A stretch of DNA of 62,319 bases from Anaerolineae bacterium (GTDB taxonomy: Bacteria; Chloroflexota; Anaerolineae; JAFGEY01). The stretch covers positions 1 to 62,319 of the forward strand of contig JADHXD010000008.1 in assembly GCA_016783145.1 (NCBI GenBank), given 5' to 3'. Below, piece after piece: positions 52,345-61,564 of this stretch. The notes under the pieces are model-generated. The model was not told where the DNA came from. It saw only the letters and a list, made by a program, of their open reading frames with translations, and did no database searches. The stretch's first letter is position 1. Every line of letters begins with the position of its first letter. The position numbers and the translations under genes were made by a program.

Positions 52345-53484
52345 GTGGACACTCCATCCTCTGACTCGGGTTTCAGCCTGAAAGAGAAAACGGCAATCGT
52401 CCTCCTTGTCGAAGCCAGTATCCTGGTTTGGGGCATCTTTGCCATCTCTTTCTTTGGTTTGAGCAAGAAGGCCGTGATGGCCCGGGGCTCGCCGGCACCG
52501 GCGATCGCATATCCGTCCGCGTCTGTCAGCCCGTCTGAATCTGCTCTGACGCGGGTGGCACCCCCGACTGGCGCGCCCACGTCGCTGCCCAAGAGCACGC
52601 AGACGCCGGTGCCCACGCCCACAACGACCCCAGCTATGCCCCTTGTGTCACCTCTGCCCATCGATGACGATGTGCTGGTCATTGCCCTGCTGGGCAGGGA
52701 TACCCTGAACGGCTCAACGTTGTGGCGCACAGACTCGATCATCCTGGCATTCATCGACCCAGAGGTCAAGCACATAGGACTGCTCTCTGTCCCCCGTGAC
52801 CTGTGGGTGCAGATCCCCTACTATGGCTTTGAACGAATCAACATCGTCGACTCTCTAGGAGAGCGAGACCGCTATCCCGGCGGGGGGCCAGCACTCCTCA
52901 ACCAGACGCTGCGCAGTAACCTGGGGGTGTCGATAGACCACTACATCCGCATTGATTTCCAGGGGTTTGTACGCATCATCGATGCCGTGGGCGGGGTGAC
53001 GGTGAACGTGGAGAAGCCAATCCGGGATGATTTCCCCGATCCGCTATCTGCGTTGGGGCACTCTTGGCTGACGCTGCCTGCGGGTCTGCTCCATATGGAT
53101 GGCAGGCTTGCCTTGAGCTACTGCAGGTCGCGCAAGACGACCAGCGACTTTGACCGCTCAAGACGCCAACAGCAGGTGCTCTTGGCACTGTGGAGACAGG
53201 CATTGAACCCCGAAACGCTGACCAAGGCTCCCCGCCTGTGGGCCGAGCTAAGCGATGCGTTTGAGACCGATCTCGGCATGGGTGAAGCCATCCGGCTGGC
53301 CTACGTGGTCTATGAGATCGGGCCACAAAACGTGCGCACCGAGCACCTGGACTATCAAGCGGCCAGACCGTGGACGACGCCGGCAGGGGCGCAAGTGCTC
53401 CTCCCGCAGACAGAGGTCATCCGTCAGGTCATCCTCGATCTGGCATTAGGGCCTGAATCGTCCACTGCGGGGACGGGGCAGTAG
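52345..53484 (+). CDS. LytR-CpsA-Psr (LCP) family cell-wall glycopolymer transferase
   Basis: 379 aa. Short cytosolic N-terminus, one helix (about 15-38), a Ser/Thr/Pro linker, then the LCP domain: TDSIILAFIDP, LLSVPRDLWVQIP with the conserved Arg, RINIVDSLGERDRYPGGGP, IDAVGGVTVNV, and the DFDRSRRQQQVLLAL segment with pyrophosphate-binding Arg residues. LCP enzymes attach glycopolymers to peptidoglycan or protein. GTG 52345 is favoured because it leaves a normal short tail before the helix; the open frame further upstream includes the promoter. Confidence 0.88.
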   Translation: MDTPSSDSGFSLKEKTAIVLLVEASILVWGIFAISFFGLSKKAVMARGSPAPAIAYPSASVSPSESALTRVAPPTGAPTSLPKSTQTPVPTPTTTPAMPLVSPLPIDDDVLVIALLGRDTLNGSTLWRTDSIILAFIDPEVKHIGLLSVPRDLWVQIPYYGFERINIVDSLGERDRYPGGGPALLNQTLRSNLGVSIDHYIRIDFQGFVRIIDAVGGVTVNVEKPIRDDFPDPLSALGHSWLTLPAGLLHMDGRLALSYCRSRKTTSDFDRSRRQQQVLLALWRQALNPETLTKAPRLWAELSDAFETDLGMGEAIRLAYVVYEIGPQNVRTEHLDYQAARPWTTPAGAQVLLPQTEVIRQVILDLALGPESSTAGTGQ

Positions 53485-53500
53485 GACATTCCGTTCCCGA

Positions 53501-54154
53501 TCAGAGCCCACGAGCAAGTAGATTGTCGCGCTTCTCGAGGCCGATTGTCGTGGCGGGTCCATGGCCCGGATAGACCCTGGTCTCGTCCGGGAGGACGAAC
53601 AGCCGGTCGCGGATGCTGTCCATCAGTGCAGCCCAATCCCCGCCAGGCAGATCGTGCCTGCCCACGCCCTGTCGAAACAGCACGTCTCCGGCGAACAGCA
53701 CTCCCTCTGCCGCGCAGTAGAGGCTGATGCTTCCTGGTGAGTGCCCAGGCGTGTGCAGGACCTGCAATGAGATCTGGCCTACGGACAGCACATCGCCGTC
53801 GGCCACAAACCGGTCTGGCTTGGGACTGGGCACTGGAGTGAACCCAAACCACGCAGCTCCACCATCCGCAGCCAGCAGCGGAGCCTCAGCGGCATGGAGG
53901 ATCAGCTCGGGGCGGCTCTCCTGCTGTACGCTCAAGGCCCGGAGCAGATCGCGATTGGCCAGGATGTGATCAAAGTGTGCGTGAGTATCGATGACATACT
54001 GGACCGTCAACGGGACCTGGGCGTGCCCGAGAGCCCGCAGTATCTGGTCGGCGTCGTCACCGGGATCGACGACCGCGCACGCCCCGGTTTGTTCGTCGCC
54101 GACCAGGTAGCAGTTGGTCTGCAGCGATCCGACGACCAAGGTTTCAATGATCAT
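53501..54154 (-). CDS. Glyoxalase II-like metallo-beta-lactamase-fold hydrolase
   Basis: 217 aa. THAHFDHI metal motif, LHTPGHSPGSI, FAGDVLFRQGVGRHDLPGG and VYPGHGPATTIGLEK, the complete set of the YcbL/GloB-like group. Likely hydrolyses a thioester such as S-lactoylglutathione or a bacillithiol/CoA equivalent. Start ATG 54154 (family-typical MIIETLVVGSLQTNCYLV). It lies 52 nt after folD in the same direction. Confidence 0.9.
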   Translation of the reverse strand: MIIETLVVGSLQTNCYLVGDEQTGACAVVDPGDDADQILRALGHAQVPLTVQYVIDTHAHFDHILANRDLLRALSVQQESRPELILHAAEAPLLAADGGAAWFGFTPVPSPKPDRFVADGDVLSVGQISLQVLHTPGHSPGSISLYCAAEGVLFAGDVLFRQGVGRHDLPGGDWAALMDSIRDRLFVLPDETRVYPGHGPATTIGLEKRDNLLARGL

Positions 54155-54206
54155 GCTTGCGGGCACTCCGGGCAGCAAGGACGGACGGCGCACGTTTCGC
54201 TCAAGT

Positions 54207-55085
54207 TCACCTGCACTGTCTCTGAGCTGCTTCGAGCACGTTGCGCATCAGCATCACGTTGGTCATCGGCCCTGTGCCTCCGGGGACAGGCGTGATCATG
54301 CCCGCGACCTCGACGACCTCATCAAAATCGACGTCGCCGCACATCTTGCCGTCCACAAAGTTCACGCCAAAGTCGATCACGACCGCTCCGGGCTTGACCA
54401 TATCCCCCTTGATCAGCCGAGGAACGCCGACGGCGGCACAGAGAATGTCTGCCTGGCGGGTCACGTCACCCAGGGGCCGGGTGTGAGAGTGGCAGATGCT
54501 CACGGTGGCGTGATGCTGCATGAGCAGAAACGCCATCGGCCTGCCCACGATATTGGACCGGCCAACGATGATGGCGCGCCGGCCATCGATCTCGACATTG
54601 CTCCGCTTGAGGATCTCTAGGCCACCGAGAGGCGTCGCCGGGACCAGGTAGTTCAGCGTCGTGCTGGATCGGCCGATCGGGGCTGCCTGGGCCAATCTGC
54701 CGGCGTTGATGGGGCTCACGCCATCGGCGTCCTTGGCAGGTGAGAGGGCGGCCTTAACCGCATCCTCGTCGATGCCCCTGGGCAAGGGCTCCTGGACCAT
54801 GATCCCGTGCACACTGGCATCGGCATTGAGCTGGTTCACCAGGTCCAGGACCTGCCCCTGGCTGGCAGTCTCTGGCAGGATGTGGGGGACAAAGCCCATC
54901 TCGGCTCTCTCGAAGGATCTCTGGATCATCCTCGCATAGCTGACCGAGGCCGGATCCTCACCGGCCCGCACAACGGCAATGGTTGGGGCGAAGCCATATT
55001 GGGCCCGGAATTCAGCCACCTGGGCGGCGACTTCTTCGCCTATCTCCTTGGAGATGGCTCGGCCGTCAAGAATCTGTGCAGTCAC
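54207..55085 (-). CDS. folD: FolD-type methylenetetrahydrofolate dehydrogenase, lacks cyclohydrolase lysine (paralogue 1)
   Basis: 292 aa. N-terminal AQILDGRAISKEIGEE, DPASVSYARMIQRSFE, GIMVQEPLPRGID, KDADGVSPINAGRLAQ, the Rossmann RRAIIVGRSNIVGRPM and ITPVPGGTGPMT are FolD signatures. In FolD the sequence YxxxK contains the Lys needed for cyclohydrolase; here it is YARMI, so that Lys is Ile. Tyr, Gln and Asp of the site remain. GTG 55085 has AAGGAG upstream and starts one base after the stop of a 93-residue gene. Confidence 0.93.
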   Translation of the reverse strand: MTAQILDGRAISKEIGEEVAAQVAEFRAQYGFAPTIAVVRAGEDPASVSYARMIQRSFERAEMGFVPHILPETASQGQVLDLVNQLNADASVHGIMVQEPLPRGIDEDAVKAALSPAKDADGVSPINAGRLAQAAPIGRSSTTLNYLVPATPLGGLEILKRSNVEIDGRRAIIVGRSNIVGRPMAFLLMQHHATVSICHSHTRPLGDVTRQADILCAAVGVPRLIKGDMVKPGAVVIDFGVNFVDGKMCGDVDFDEVVEVAGMITPVPGGTGPMTNVMLMRNVLEAAQRQCR

Positions 55086-55086
55086 G

Positions 55087-55368
55087 TCACTTCTCCTTTT
55101 CTGGTTCATCTACTGAGTCTGATCCCGAGTATATGCGCACTTTCCATCGCTTCGCTTGATCTGTGGTTGCCTGCGCACCCCAGGCCTCGATCACGCGCGC
55201 GTCGGAGCAGATGGAGCGCACGAAGGCTTCACAACCCTTTCTCTCTGTGCCCTTCTCGGTCACGTAGCAGATCGTGGCCTGCGTGAGCAGTGCGTTGGCG
55301 ACCTCTCTGCCCAAACTGCCAACGAGACGAGGTTCAATGCTCTCTGCGATGATCGTTTCGATGTTCAC
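55087..55368 (-). CDS. Small hypothetical protein in the folD transcript
   Basis: 93 aa, not recognised. No signal or membrane helix. Two Cys residues (ATICYVTEK, FVRSICSDARV) and a central RKGCEAFVRS. It ends PEKEK one base before the folD start, so the two are translated together. ATG 55368 gives MNIETIIAESIEPRLVGSLG. A role in folate metabolism is only suggested by position. Confidence 0.65.
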   Translation of the reverse strand: MNIETIIAESIEPRLVGSLGREVANALLTQATICYVTEKGTERKGCEAFVRSICSDARVIEAWGAQATTDQAKRWKVRIYSGSDSVDEPEKEK

Positions 55369-55388
55369 TCTTCTGCCCTTTCCTGACG

Positions 55389-57314
55389 CTAAAGCAGCAC
55401 GCGGACAATGACCGCAGTGCCACGTCCGGGGGCTGAGTCGATGACCAGTGTGCCGCCCAAGAGGCGAACTCGCTCGTGCATACCGATGACCCCCAGCCTG
55501 TCCTCCAGGGTCAGGTCCTCGGTCAGTGTCCTGGGCCTGAACCCTTTGCCGTTATCCCGCACGGTCATCCGCAATGAAGTGTCTGTGAGCTCCACCGATG
55601 TGAGGACCTCTGTTGCCTCCGCGTGCCTCCTGACATTGCTCAGTGCCTCCTGTGCGACGCGAAACAAGGTCAGTTCCACTTCCGATGACAGGCGCCGCTT
55701 GGTGCCCTTTGTCTGGAAGCTGGCTTTGATGCCGGTCTGTTGGTTCAGATCGGCGGTGAGTTCCTCCAGAGCGGGCAGGAGACCCAGGTCATCCACGATG
55801 GAGGGGCGGAGATTCTGACTGAATCTCCGCACTCTCTGAATCGTCGCATCTGTTTGTCCCCACAAGTCCTTGATGCGCAGCACGATGGCCTCGGGTAGCT
55901 GCTCCTCTGGGGTGGCCAGCGCTTCCAGGCGACGCGAAAGGGCGATCAGGGACTGGATCGTGTCGTCATGAAGCTCGCGAGCGATGCGCTTGCGCTCGCT
56001 TTCTTGCGCCTGGGTCATCCGCCGGGCGTAGAAGCGTAGGTTCCCGTACAGATAAGCGTTTTCGACTGCGATGCCAGCATGCCTGCCAAGCTCGGCAAGG
56101 ATGGCAACGTCCCTGTCCAGAAAGCTCTTGGGTGCCTTGAGACTGATGACGCACAGCGCCCCAAATACTCGGTCACTGCTCACGATCGGCACGGCAGCCA
56201 CGCTGGTCACGCCGGCCTCGACAAATGCGGGGACGGCCTTGGGGTAGGCCTGGTAATCTTCGATCACGCTGGACTGGCCGGTGGCCATGACCTCTCCGGC
56301 CACTCCATCTCCCCAGGGAACTGTTACGTCAGCCAGCATCCACGGCAGATTGTGGACGTATGGATAGGAGATCAGGTTTCTCTCATCATCCCACAGGGCG
56401 ATCACGCCGCCGTCAGCCCCGACCAGTTCCTCCGCGATCTGGATCACTCTGGGGAGGATCTTGTTCAGCTCTAGCTCGGAGGTGATCTCTTCAACGACCT
56501 CGCGTACGCTGAGCTCGATCTCGAGCTGTCGCGCGATGTCCTCATACAGACGGGCGTTCTCGACGGCGACGCTGATCTGCTGAGAGATGGTGGTTACGAG
56601 CTGCACTTCGCGCTGCAGAGAAGGACACGGCCTCGAGTTGCCGATGATGAGCAGACCGTTGATCTGCCCTTTGGATTGCAGGGGCACAGCCAGATGGCAC
56701 CGAAGCCCTTTGTGGCGTTTGAGCATCCTGGCGGATCTGAGACCATGAGACTCCTCGACGAACTCGGCCGGCAGGTTTCGGTGAGCGACCAGGGTCAATC
56801 CCTGTTCTGCCTTGTTGACGAGGTACACCGCGCCGGCTTCCACGTGGAGCACCTCAATGAGCGTGTCCAAGACGTTGTGGAGGATCTGTTCCAGTTCGAG
56901 GGACTCGGTCAGCACGGCTGCGACCGCGTTGAGTGTCCGCAGCCGCGACAGCATGCGATGGCGACTCTGGTGCATTCCTACCACGAGATAGCTGGTGAGG
57001 GAGGTGGCGATCGTTTCCACGAGGGCATCGGCCGGGTATTCAGAGAGGATGAGAACACGAGGGAGCATCGTCACGGCAATGAGGACTAGGGTGATCAGCC
57101 CGCCTGTTCTCCCAAAGAAAAAGGTCGCAAGGACAACTGGAATGATGAGAAGGATGCGCCCCACGGCGTGCCGCGTGAGAGAAAAGGGTCCCAGAAAACG
57201 AGGGTAGGGATGTACGTAGTGGAGCAGCGCGGTGACAACCAGCACCACTGCCAGGATCCAGAATTCTTTGCGGCTGGTGAGCGCTTTAGCGCGAGTTCTC
57301 AAGGACATTGTCAT
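55389..57314 (-). CDS. GAF-domain sensor histidine kinase (NarX/DegS type)
   Basis: 641 aa. Three or four N-terminal membrane helices (about 15-115), two GAF domains (about 125-270 and 290-440), a HisKA_3 dimerisation helix with the phospho-His in ESERKRIARELHDDTIQSL, and HATPase_c with LFRVAQEALSNVRRHAEA and VRDNGKGF. It phosphorylates the NarL-type regulator encoded just upstream (gap 13 nt). ATG 57314 is chosen; ATG 57308 is the next option. Confidence 0.92.
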   Translation of the reverse strand: MTMSLRTRAKALTSRKEFWILAVVLVVTALLHYVHPYPRFLGPFSLTRHAVGRILLIIPVVLATFFFGRTGGLITLVLIAVTMLPRVLILSEYPADALVETIATSLTSYLVVGMHQSRHRMLSRLRTLNAVAAVLTESLELEQILHNVLDTLIEVLHVEAGAVYLVNKAEQGLTLVAHRNLPAEFVEESHGLRSARMLKRHKGLRCHLAVPLQSKGQINGLLIIGNSRPCPSLQREVQLVTTISQQISVAVENARLYEDIARQLEIELSVREVVEEITSELELNKILPRVIQIAEELVGADGGVIALWDDERNLISYPYVHNLPWMLADVTVPWGDGVAGEVMATGQSSVIEDYQAYPKAVPAFVEAGVTSVAAVPIVSSDRVFGALCVISLKAPKSFLDRDVAILAELGRHAGIAVENAYLYGNLRFYARRMTQAQESERKRIARELHDDTIQSLIALSRRLEALATPEEQLPEAIVLRIKDLWGQTDATIQRVRRFSQNLRPSIVDDLGLLPALEELTADLNQQTGIKASFQTKGTKRRLSSEVELTLFRVAQEALSNVRRHAEATEVLTSVELTDTSLRMTVRDNGKGFRPRTLTEDLTLEDRLGVIGMHERVRLLGGTLVIDSAPGRGTAVIVRVLL

Positions 57315-57327
57315 CGCCTGTGCACGT

Positions 57328-58005
57328 CTACAGTGCATCTTCCAGGGCGAGCCACCCTTTCCTGAGACCGTGGATCACCGCTTCAGTACGTGAGCCGACT
57401 CCCATCTTGCCAAAGATGTGGGTCAGGTGTGTCTGGACTGTCCGCACACTGATCGTCAGTTCGCTGGCGATCTCGCGATTTGACATCCCCCTGGCTGCGA
57501 GTCTCAACACCTCGAGCTCGCGTTCTGTAAGTTGATCCAGGGCATCTTGCGTTTCTCGCTGTTCTGTGGGCAGTACAAAGCGGTTGATCAGCTTGCGGGC
57601 GATGGCTGGATGGAGGATGGACTCGCCCGCATGCACCGCGCGGATGGCTTTGATCAGTTCGTCGACGTGTACGTCCTTGAGCAGATACCCCGCGGCGCCG
57701 GCCTCGAGGAATCCGAGGATGTACTGCTCGCTGTCATACGCAGTGAGGACCAGCATAGCCGTGGCGGGTGCAATGGCCTTGATCTGCCGGGTGGCTTCGA
57801 TGCCGTTGAGCTCTGGCATGGCAAAGTCGATGACCACGACGTCGGGGCGCTCCTTGATCGCGAGCTGCACCGCCTCTTTCCCGTTGCTCGCCTCGGCCAC
57901 GACTTCCAGATCCTTCTCTCTGTTTAGCAGCTCCTTTGTGCCTTCGCGGACCACAGCGTGGTCGTCGGCCAGTAGGATCCTGATCGTGTCCATGCCATTC
58001 TCCAT
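57328..58005 (-). CDS. NarL/FixJ family response regulator
   Basis: 225 aa. Receiver domain with ILLADDHAVVREG, phospho-Asp in VVVIDFAMPELNG, Thr in LVLTAYD and Lys in YLLKDVH; LuxR-type HTH with LTERELEVLRLAARGMSNRE and TVQTHLTHIFGKMGVGSRTE. First gene of the two-component operon. ATG 58005, or ATG 57993 with GGAGAA closer. Confidence 0.95.
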   Translation of the reverse strand: MENGMDTIRILLADDHAVVREGTKELLNREKDLEVVAEASNGKEAVQLAIKERPDVVVIDFAMPELNGIEATRQIKAIAPATAMLVLTAYDSEQYILGFLEAGAAGYLLKDVHVDELIKAIRAVHAGESILHPAIARKLINRFVLPTEQRETQDALDQLTERELEVLRLAARGMSNREIASELTISVRTVQTHLTHIFGKMGVGSRTEAVIHGLRKGWLALEDAL

Positions 58006-58037
58006 CTATGCCTTGCTCCTGCCTTTGCCGAGCATCG

Positions 58038-58066
58038 ATTATATCATCGTCCAACGCAAAGCGCAA
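58038..58066 (-). promoter_or_regulatory. Promoter of the two-component operon
   Basis: Minus strand -35 TTGCGC (58061-58066), 17-bp spacer, -10 TATAAT (58038-58043), about 30 nt ahead of the ATG. The same TTGCGC/TATAAT pair occurs at 30533-30561. Confidence 0.7.
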
Positions 58067-58314
58067 GCAGTTTGTGCGCTGGCGCACCAGTCCTATCAGC
58101 CAGAAGTCGTAGCCAGGGGGCAGCATGATCACGTATGCCGCGCTGCGTATTCGCCAGACATACCTGAGTGGATGCGCGTACGGCGTGAGCCAGGCGAACA
58201 CGCCGTTTCAGCGAGTACACGATGCGGGCTTTGGCCGATGACAACGATGCGCTGGCGTGGTATGCTACAGACAACGGAGCTAGAGCACAGAAAGAGTCGA
58301 TAGAGGAGGATAAC
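58067..58314. other. Intergenic region upstream of folD paralogue 2
   Basis: About 250 bases. An extended -10 element TGGTATGCT (TATGCT 58260-58265) may start folD2; no good -35. A 38-codon frame at 58126-58242 is not supported by anything but an ATG. Confidence 0.4.
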
Positions 58315-59277
58315 ATGAGTGCCAGAATCCTGGATGGACGGGCGTTGGCCGATACAGTCCGAGCCGAGACCGAGGAAAAGGTGTCCGCTTTCCAAGCGGA
58401 GTGGGGCATCCAACCGACCCTGGCCCTGGTACGGGTAGGAGATGATCCGGCATCTGTCAGTTATGCGCGCATGATCCAGCGTACCTGTGAGCAGCGAGGC
58501 CTGGCCTTTCGAGCCCACACCCGCCCTGCGGATGCAAGCGAGGATGAGGTGGTGGAACTGGTTAGGGAACTGAGCGCCGACGACAGCATCCACGGTATCA
58601 TCGTCCAGAAGCCGATGCCCGAGGGGATCAACGATGCGCTGATCATCGAGGCTCTTGACCCGGCCAAGGATGTAGATGGTGCTCACCCCCTGAATGCCGG
58701 GCGACTGGCACAAGCGGCGTTCGTCGATCGGCCGCAGGACGTGGGGCCGTACTTTGTGCCGGCCACGCCGCTGGGTGGCCTGGAGATGCTGAAACGCTAC
58801 AACATCCCCATCGACGGGCAGCGGGCCGTGATCGTGGCTGCCAGTAACCTCATCGGGAAGCCTCTGACCCTGCTGCTGACGCGTCACTGGGCCACGGTTA
58901 CCCTCTGCGACCTGCATACCCGGCCTCTTGCAGAGATCACTCGTGAGGGAGACATCGTCTGCAGTGCCACAGGGGTTGCCCATCTGATCACGGCCGACAT
59001 GATCAAGCCCGGAGCCACGGTGGTCGACTTTGGGTTCGCCCGTCTGGAAGGGAAGTGGGTCGGCGATGTAGACTTTGAGGCTGTGAAGGAGGTCGCTGGC
59101 GCCATCACACCAGTGCCTGGAGGCACTGGTGTGATGACCAATGAAATGCTCATGTGCAACGTGCTCGTGGCGGCTCAGCGGCAGTGCCGGTTCGGAGCCA
59201 AGCTCGCAAGCCGCGTCGTGCCGGTTCAGCTCAGAACATCGGTGGCGGGGAGGGTCCTGATCGGCACGCACGGATGA
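58315..59277 (+). CDS. folD: FolD-type methylenetetrahydrofolate dehydrogenase, lacks cyclohydrolase lysine (paralogue 2)
   Basis: 320 aa. ARILDGRALADTVRAE, DPASVSYARMIQRTCEQ, GIIVQKPMPEGIN, KDVDGAHPLNAGRLAQ, RAVIVAASNLIGKPL and ITPVPGGTGVMT. As in paralogue 1 the YxxxK Lys is Ile. The Rossmann loop VAASNLIGKP differs from VGRSNIVGRP, so NAD/NADP preference may differ. About 28 extra residues at the C-terminus. GAGGAGGATAAC precedes the ATG. A stand-alone FchA cyclohydrolase gene converges on it. Confidence 0.92.
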   Translation: MSARILDGRALADTVRAETEEKVSAFQAEWGIQPTLALVRVGDDPASVSYARMIQRTCEQRGLAFRAHTRPADASEDEVVELVRELSADDSIHGIIVQKPMPEGINDALIIEALDPAKDVDGAHPLNAGRLAQAAFVDRPQDVGPYFVPATPLGGLEMLKRYNIPIDGQRAVIVAASNLIGKPLTLLLTRHWATVTLCDLHTRPLAEITREGDIVCSATGVAHLITADMIKPGATVVDFGFARLEGKWVGDVDFEAVKEVAGAITPVPGGTGVMTNEMLMCNVLVAAQRQCRFGAKLASRVVPVQLRTSVAGRVLIGTHG

Positions 59278-59387
59278 GCTGGTCGGCCGGGTGAGCGGGC
59301 GCGCACCTGCGGCTCTGCAGATCGATGCCCGCAGCAAGACGCTATCCTGGAGGGCACCTGGGATCGGGGATCTGAACACAACGCAGC

Positions 59388-59416
59388 GGGGCCACCAGAA
59401 CGCCTCTGGTGGCCCC
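59388..59416. terminator. Hairpin between convergent folD2 and fchA
   Basis: 12-bp perfect stem (59388-59399 with 59405-59416), 5-nt loop. No T-run on either side; likely shared 3'-end structure. Confidence 0.6.
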
Positions 59417-59451
59417 GTGGGTGTCTGATAGGGCGAGCTATCGCGCCCTTC

Positions 59452-60084
59452 TCACAGCTTCTCGACAACCACGTCGTAAATCTGATCCTTGAGCTCCGGC
59501 TTGCCGGCCAGGAGAGAGTTCAGCCTTTCTCTCATCTGTCCGGAGAACGATTCGTCCTTGATCGCGTTGATGTTGATGATCACGTTCAGCGCTGCGCTGC
59601 GCAGAGCTGCCTCGGCCATCAGTGCTGCCACACCGGCATCGCTCACAGCATTGACATTCCCCTTTTCGGCCACCGGCATGCACAGATCGAGGACCTGGAT
59701 GCACGCTTCTGCGACATCCATCGGCACCACGGTGGCCGCTTTCAACGCTTGTTGGATTGCGTCCGATCGGGCCAGCTTTTCCTCATCGGTGCTCCGAGGC
59801 ATTTTGTATGCTGTGGATACCCCGGTGAATGCCTGGACATCGGCCTCTAGCAGGTCGGTCAGCTTGTGGCGCAAGGCCTCTGATTGGGCCAGCAAAGCGG
59901 CAATATCGTCTTGTACGTGGGCGTACTTGGTCTTGCCCACCGTCAGGTTGCAGACCATGCTGACCAGGGCAGCGCCCAGTGCACCGGAGAGGGCTGCCAC
60001 ACTGCCACCACCGGGCGCGGGCGCTGAGCTGGCCAAGGCATCCAGGAACTGGTCCACTCGGTTGTCCGTCAATCTGTTGCTCAT
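59452..60084 (-). CDS. fchA: Methenyltetrahydrofolate cyclohydrolase / cyclodeaminase family protein
   Basis: 210 aa helical protein of the FTCD_C family: SSAPAPGGGSVAALSGALGA near the start, VGKTKYAHVQ, VAEKGNVNAVSDAGVAALMA and ALRSAALNVIININAIKDE. Stand-alone members in acetogens and methylotrophs are FchA cyclohydrolases (methenyl-THF to 10-formyl-THF); glutamate formiminotransferase is absent here, which favours this over cyclodeaminase. AAAGGAGG precedes the ATG. Neighbour of FolD proteins that lack the cyclohydrolase Lys. Confidence 0.87.
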   Translation of the reverse strand: MSNRLTDNRVDQFLDALASSAPAPGGGSVAALSGALGAALVSMVCNLTVGKTKYAHVQDDIAALLAQSEALRHKLTDLLEADVQAFTGVSTAYKMPRSTDEEKLARSDAIQQALKAATVVPMDVAEACIQVLDLCMPVAEKGNVNAVSDAGVAALMAEAALRSAALNVIININAIKDESFSGQMRERLNSLLAGKPELKDQIYDVVVEKL

Positions 60085-60136
60085 CAGGTCCTCCTTTGAG
60101 GTTGGGGGGAGATGGTCGTCCTATGGCATAGCACAA

Positions 60137-60166
60137 GGCCACAAGCCTGATGCCAAGCTTGTGGCC
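60137..60166 (-). promoter_or_regulatory. Leader hairpin of fchA
   Basis: 10-bp perfect stem (60137-60146 with 60157-60166), 10-nt loop. It begins where transcription from the adjacent promoter should start, so it would cap the 5' end of the fchA mRNA. It could alternatively end the sigma factor transcript. Confidence 0.5.
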
Positions 60167-60168
60167 CT

Positions 60169-60197
60169 ATCATACCACAGGATCGAGATGTTGAAAA
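60169..60197 (-). promoter_or_regulatory. Probable promoter of fchA
   Basis: Minus strand -10 TATGAT (60169-60174) with TGG in front, weak -35 TTTTCA (60192-60197), 17-bp spacer. Confidence 0.5.
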
Positions 60198-60212
60198 GCG
60201 AGCAGTCTCTTC

Positions 60213-61328
60213 TCAGTCGACGAAATCCCTCAGCCGGCGCGTATGCCGAGGATGGCGAAGTTTGCGCAGGGCTTTGGCCTCGATCTGCCGGACGCGTTCC
60301 CGTGTGACGCCAAACTTCTTCCCGACCTCATCCAGGGTGTGAGCTCGTCCATCCTTAAGCCCAAACCGGAGCTGGATGACCCACCCCTCTCGAGCGCTCA
60401 ATGAGGAGAGCACGTTGGACACCTCTTCGTGCAATATGTGATGGGTCGCTGTCTCCAGAGGTGGAGGCGTGTTTTCGTCCTCCATGAAATCCGCCAGGTG
60501 CCCGTCGCCGTCGTCTCCGATGGACATTTCGAGCGAGAGGGGTTTCTCGGCGACTCGGACGATGCTCTCGACGTTTCGGGGATCGATGTCCATCTCGCTC
60601 GCCAGTTCTTCTGTTGTCGGCTCGCGACCCAGTCTCTGCGCAAGTCGCCGGGTAGTGCGCGTGAGCTTGTTGATCCGCTCGCACATATGGACGGGGACGC
60701 GGATCGTGCGTCCTTGATCGGCGATCGCACGGGTGATGGCCTGCCGGATCCACCACGTGGCATAGGTGGAGAACTTGAATCCACGATGGTAATCGAATTT
60801 CTCTACGGCCCGGATCAGCCCGATGTTGCCTTCCTGGATCAAATCGAGGAACGAAACCCCACGCCCCGTGTATCGTTTGGCAATGCTCACGACCAGCCGA
60901 AAGTTGGCCTCGATGATCTGCTGTCGGGCCTGTTCGCCGGCTTTGATCTCCTGGACCAAACTGGCGTATTGCTCGTCATTCCCTTCTTCCTCGATCTCGC
61001 TCGAAGCCTCTCTGCCGCGCTCGACCTGAGCAGCCAGGTCCCTCTCTTGCTGCGCGGTGAGCAAGGGGGTGCGGCTGATTTCCTTTAGATAGAGGCTGAC
61101 ACTGTCTTCCACGGTGACTCCCTTCGGACGATCACTGTCGTCTTCCCCATCGTCATCCAGGAAGTCAAGCAGATCTTCCTCTTGGTCGAGCGAGTCTTCG
61201 AGCTCGAGTTCCTCTGCCTGGACCTTTGGGGTCGCAAATGACGCGAATTCTGTATCGAGGTCGCACTCGTGTGATGTATGATCTGTGGAAAGCCCAACCA
61301 ACTCGCTGGTCGCTAGATCTCCGGCCAT
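60213..61328 (-). CDS. sigA: Housekeeping RNA polymerase sigma factor (RpoD/SigA)
   Basis: 371 aa. Acidic N-terminal region, region 1.2 [20 protein letters not shown], region 2 [19 protein letters not shown] and [20 protein letters not shown], region 3 [14 protein letters not shown], region 4 [20 protein letters not shown] and [20 protein letters not shown]. Complete set of a group 1 sigma factor; matches the TTGACA/TATAAT promoters found across the window. Region 1.1 is short, as in Gram-positive-type SigA. Confidence 0.95.
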   Translation of the reverse strand: MAGDLATSELVGLSTDHTSHECDLDTEFASFATPKVQAEELELEDSLDQEEDLLDFLDDDGEDDSDRPKGVTVEDSVSLYLKEISRTPLLTAQQERDLAAQVERGREASSEIEEEGNDEQYASLVQEIKAGEQARQQIIEANFRLVVSIAKRYTGRGVSFLDLIQEGNIGLIRAVEKFDYHRGFKFSTYATWWIRQAITRAIADQGRTIRVPVHMCERINKLTRTTRRLAQRLGREPTTEELASEMDIDPRNVESIVRVAEKPLSLEMSIGDDGDGHLADFMEDENTPPPLETATHHILHEEVSNVLSSLSAREGWVIQLRFGLKDGRAHTLDEVGKKFGVTRERVRQIEAKALRKLRHPRHTRRLRDFVD

Positions 61329-61387
61329 TCAGGGGCGCCTTTCTGCTGCAAAGACATCAAGACCGGGTTAATGAATCCACATTAAAC

Positions 61388-61416
61388 ATTATAGCGCAGT
61401 TCTATGTAAAAATCAA
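61388..61416 (-). promoter_or_regulatory. Promoter of sigA
   Basis: Minus strand -35 TTGATT (61411-61416), 17-bp spacer, -10 TATAAT (61388-61393), about 60 nt ahead of the ATG. Confidence 0.78.
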
Positions 61417-61564
61417 GATATTTTCACGTTAGTTTCACGCTAAAACCGCATTCTATGACAACTATCTGCGTCAGGAGGTCTCTCTCATCGCTGCTATTTG
61501 ACAAATCGACGGAAATGACTATACTGTGTGCTGCCAGGGAGATGGTCTGGACGTTCATGGTGAT

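Noticed and set aside
58126..58242. 38-codon open frame with an ATG and a purine-rich sequence ahead.
   Set aside because: No recognisable motif, no promoter, and it ends in the folD2 promoter region; not enough to call a gene.
59107..59132. Perfect inverted repeat inside folD paralogue 2.
   Set aside because: It encodes the conserved PVPGGTG motif; the palindrome is a codon coincidence.
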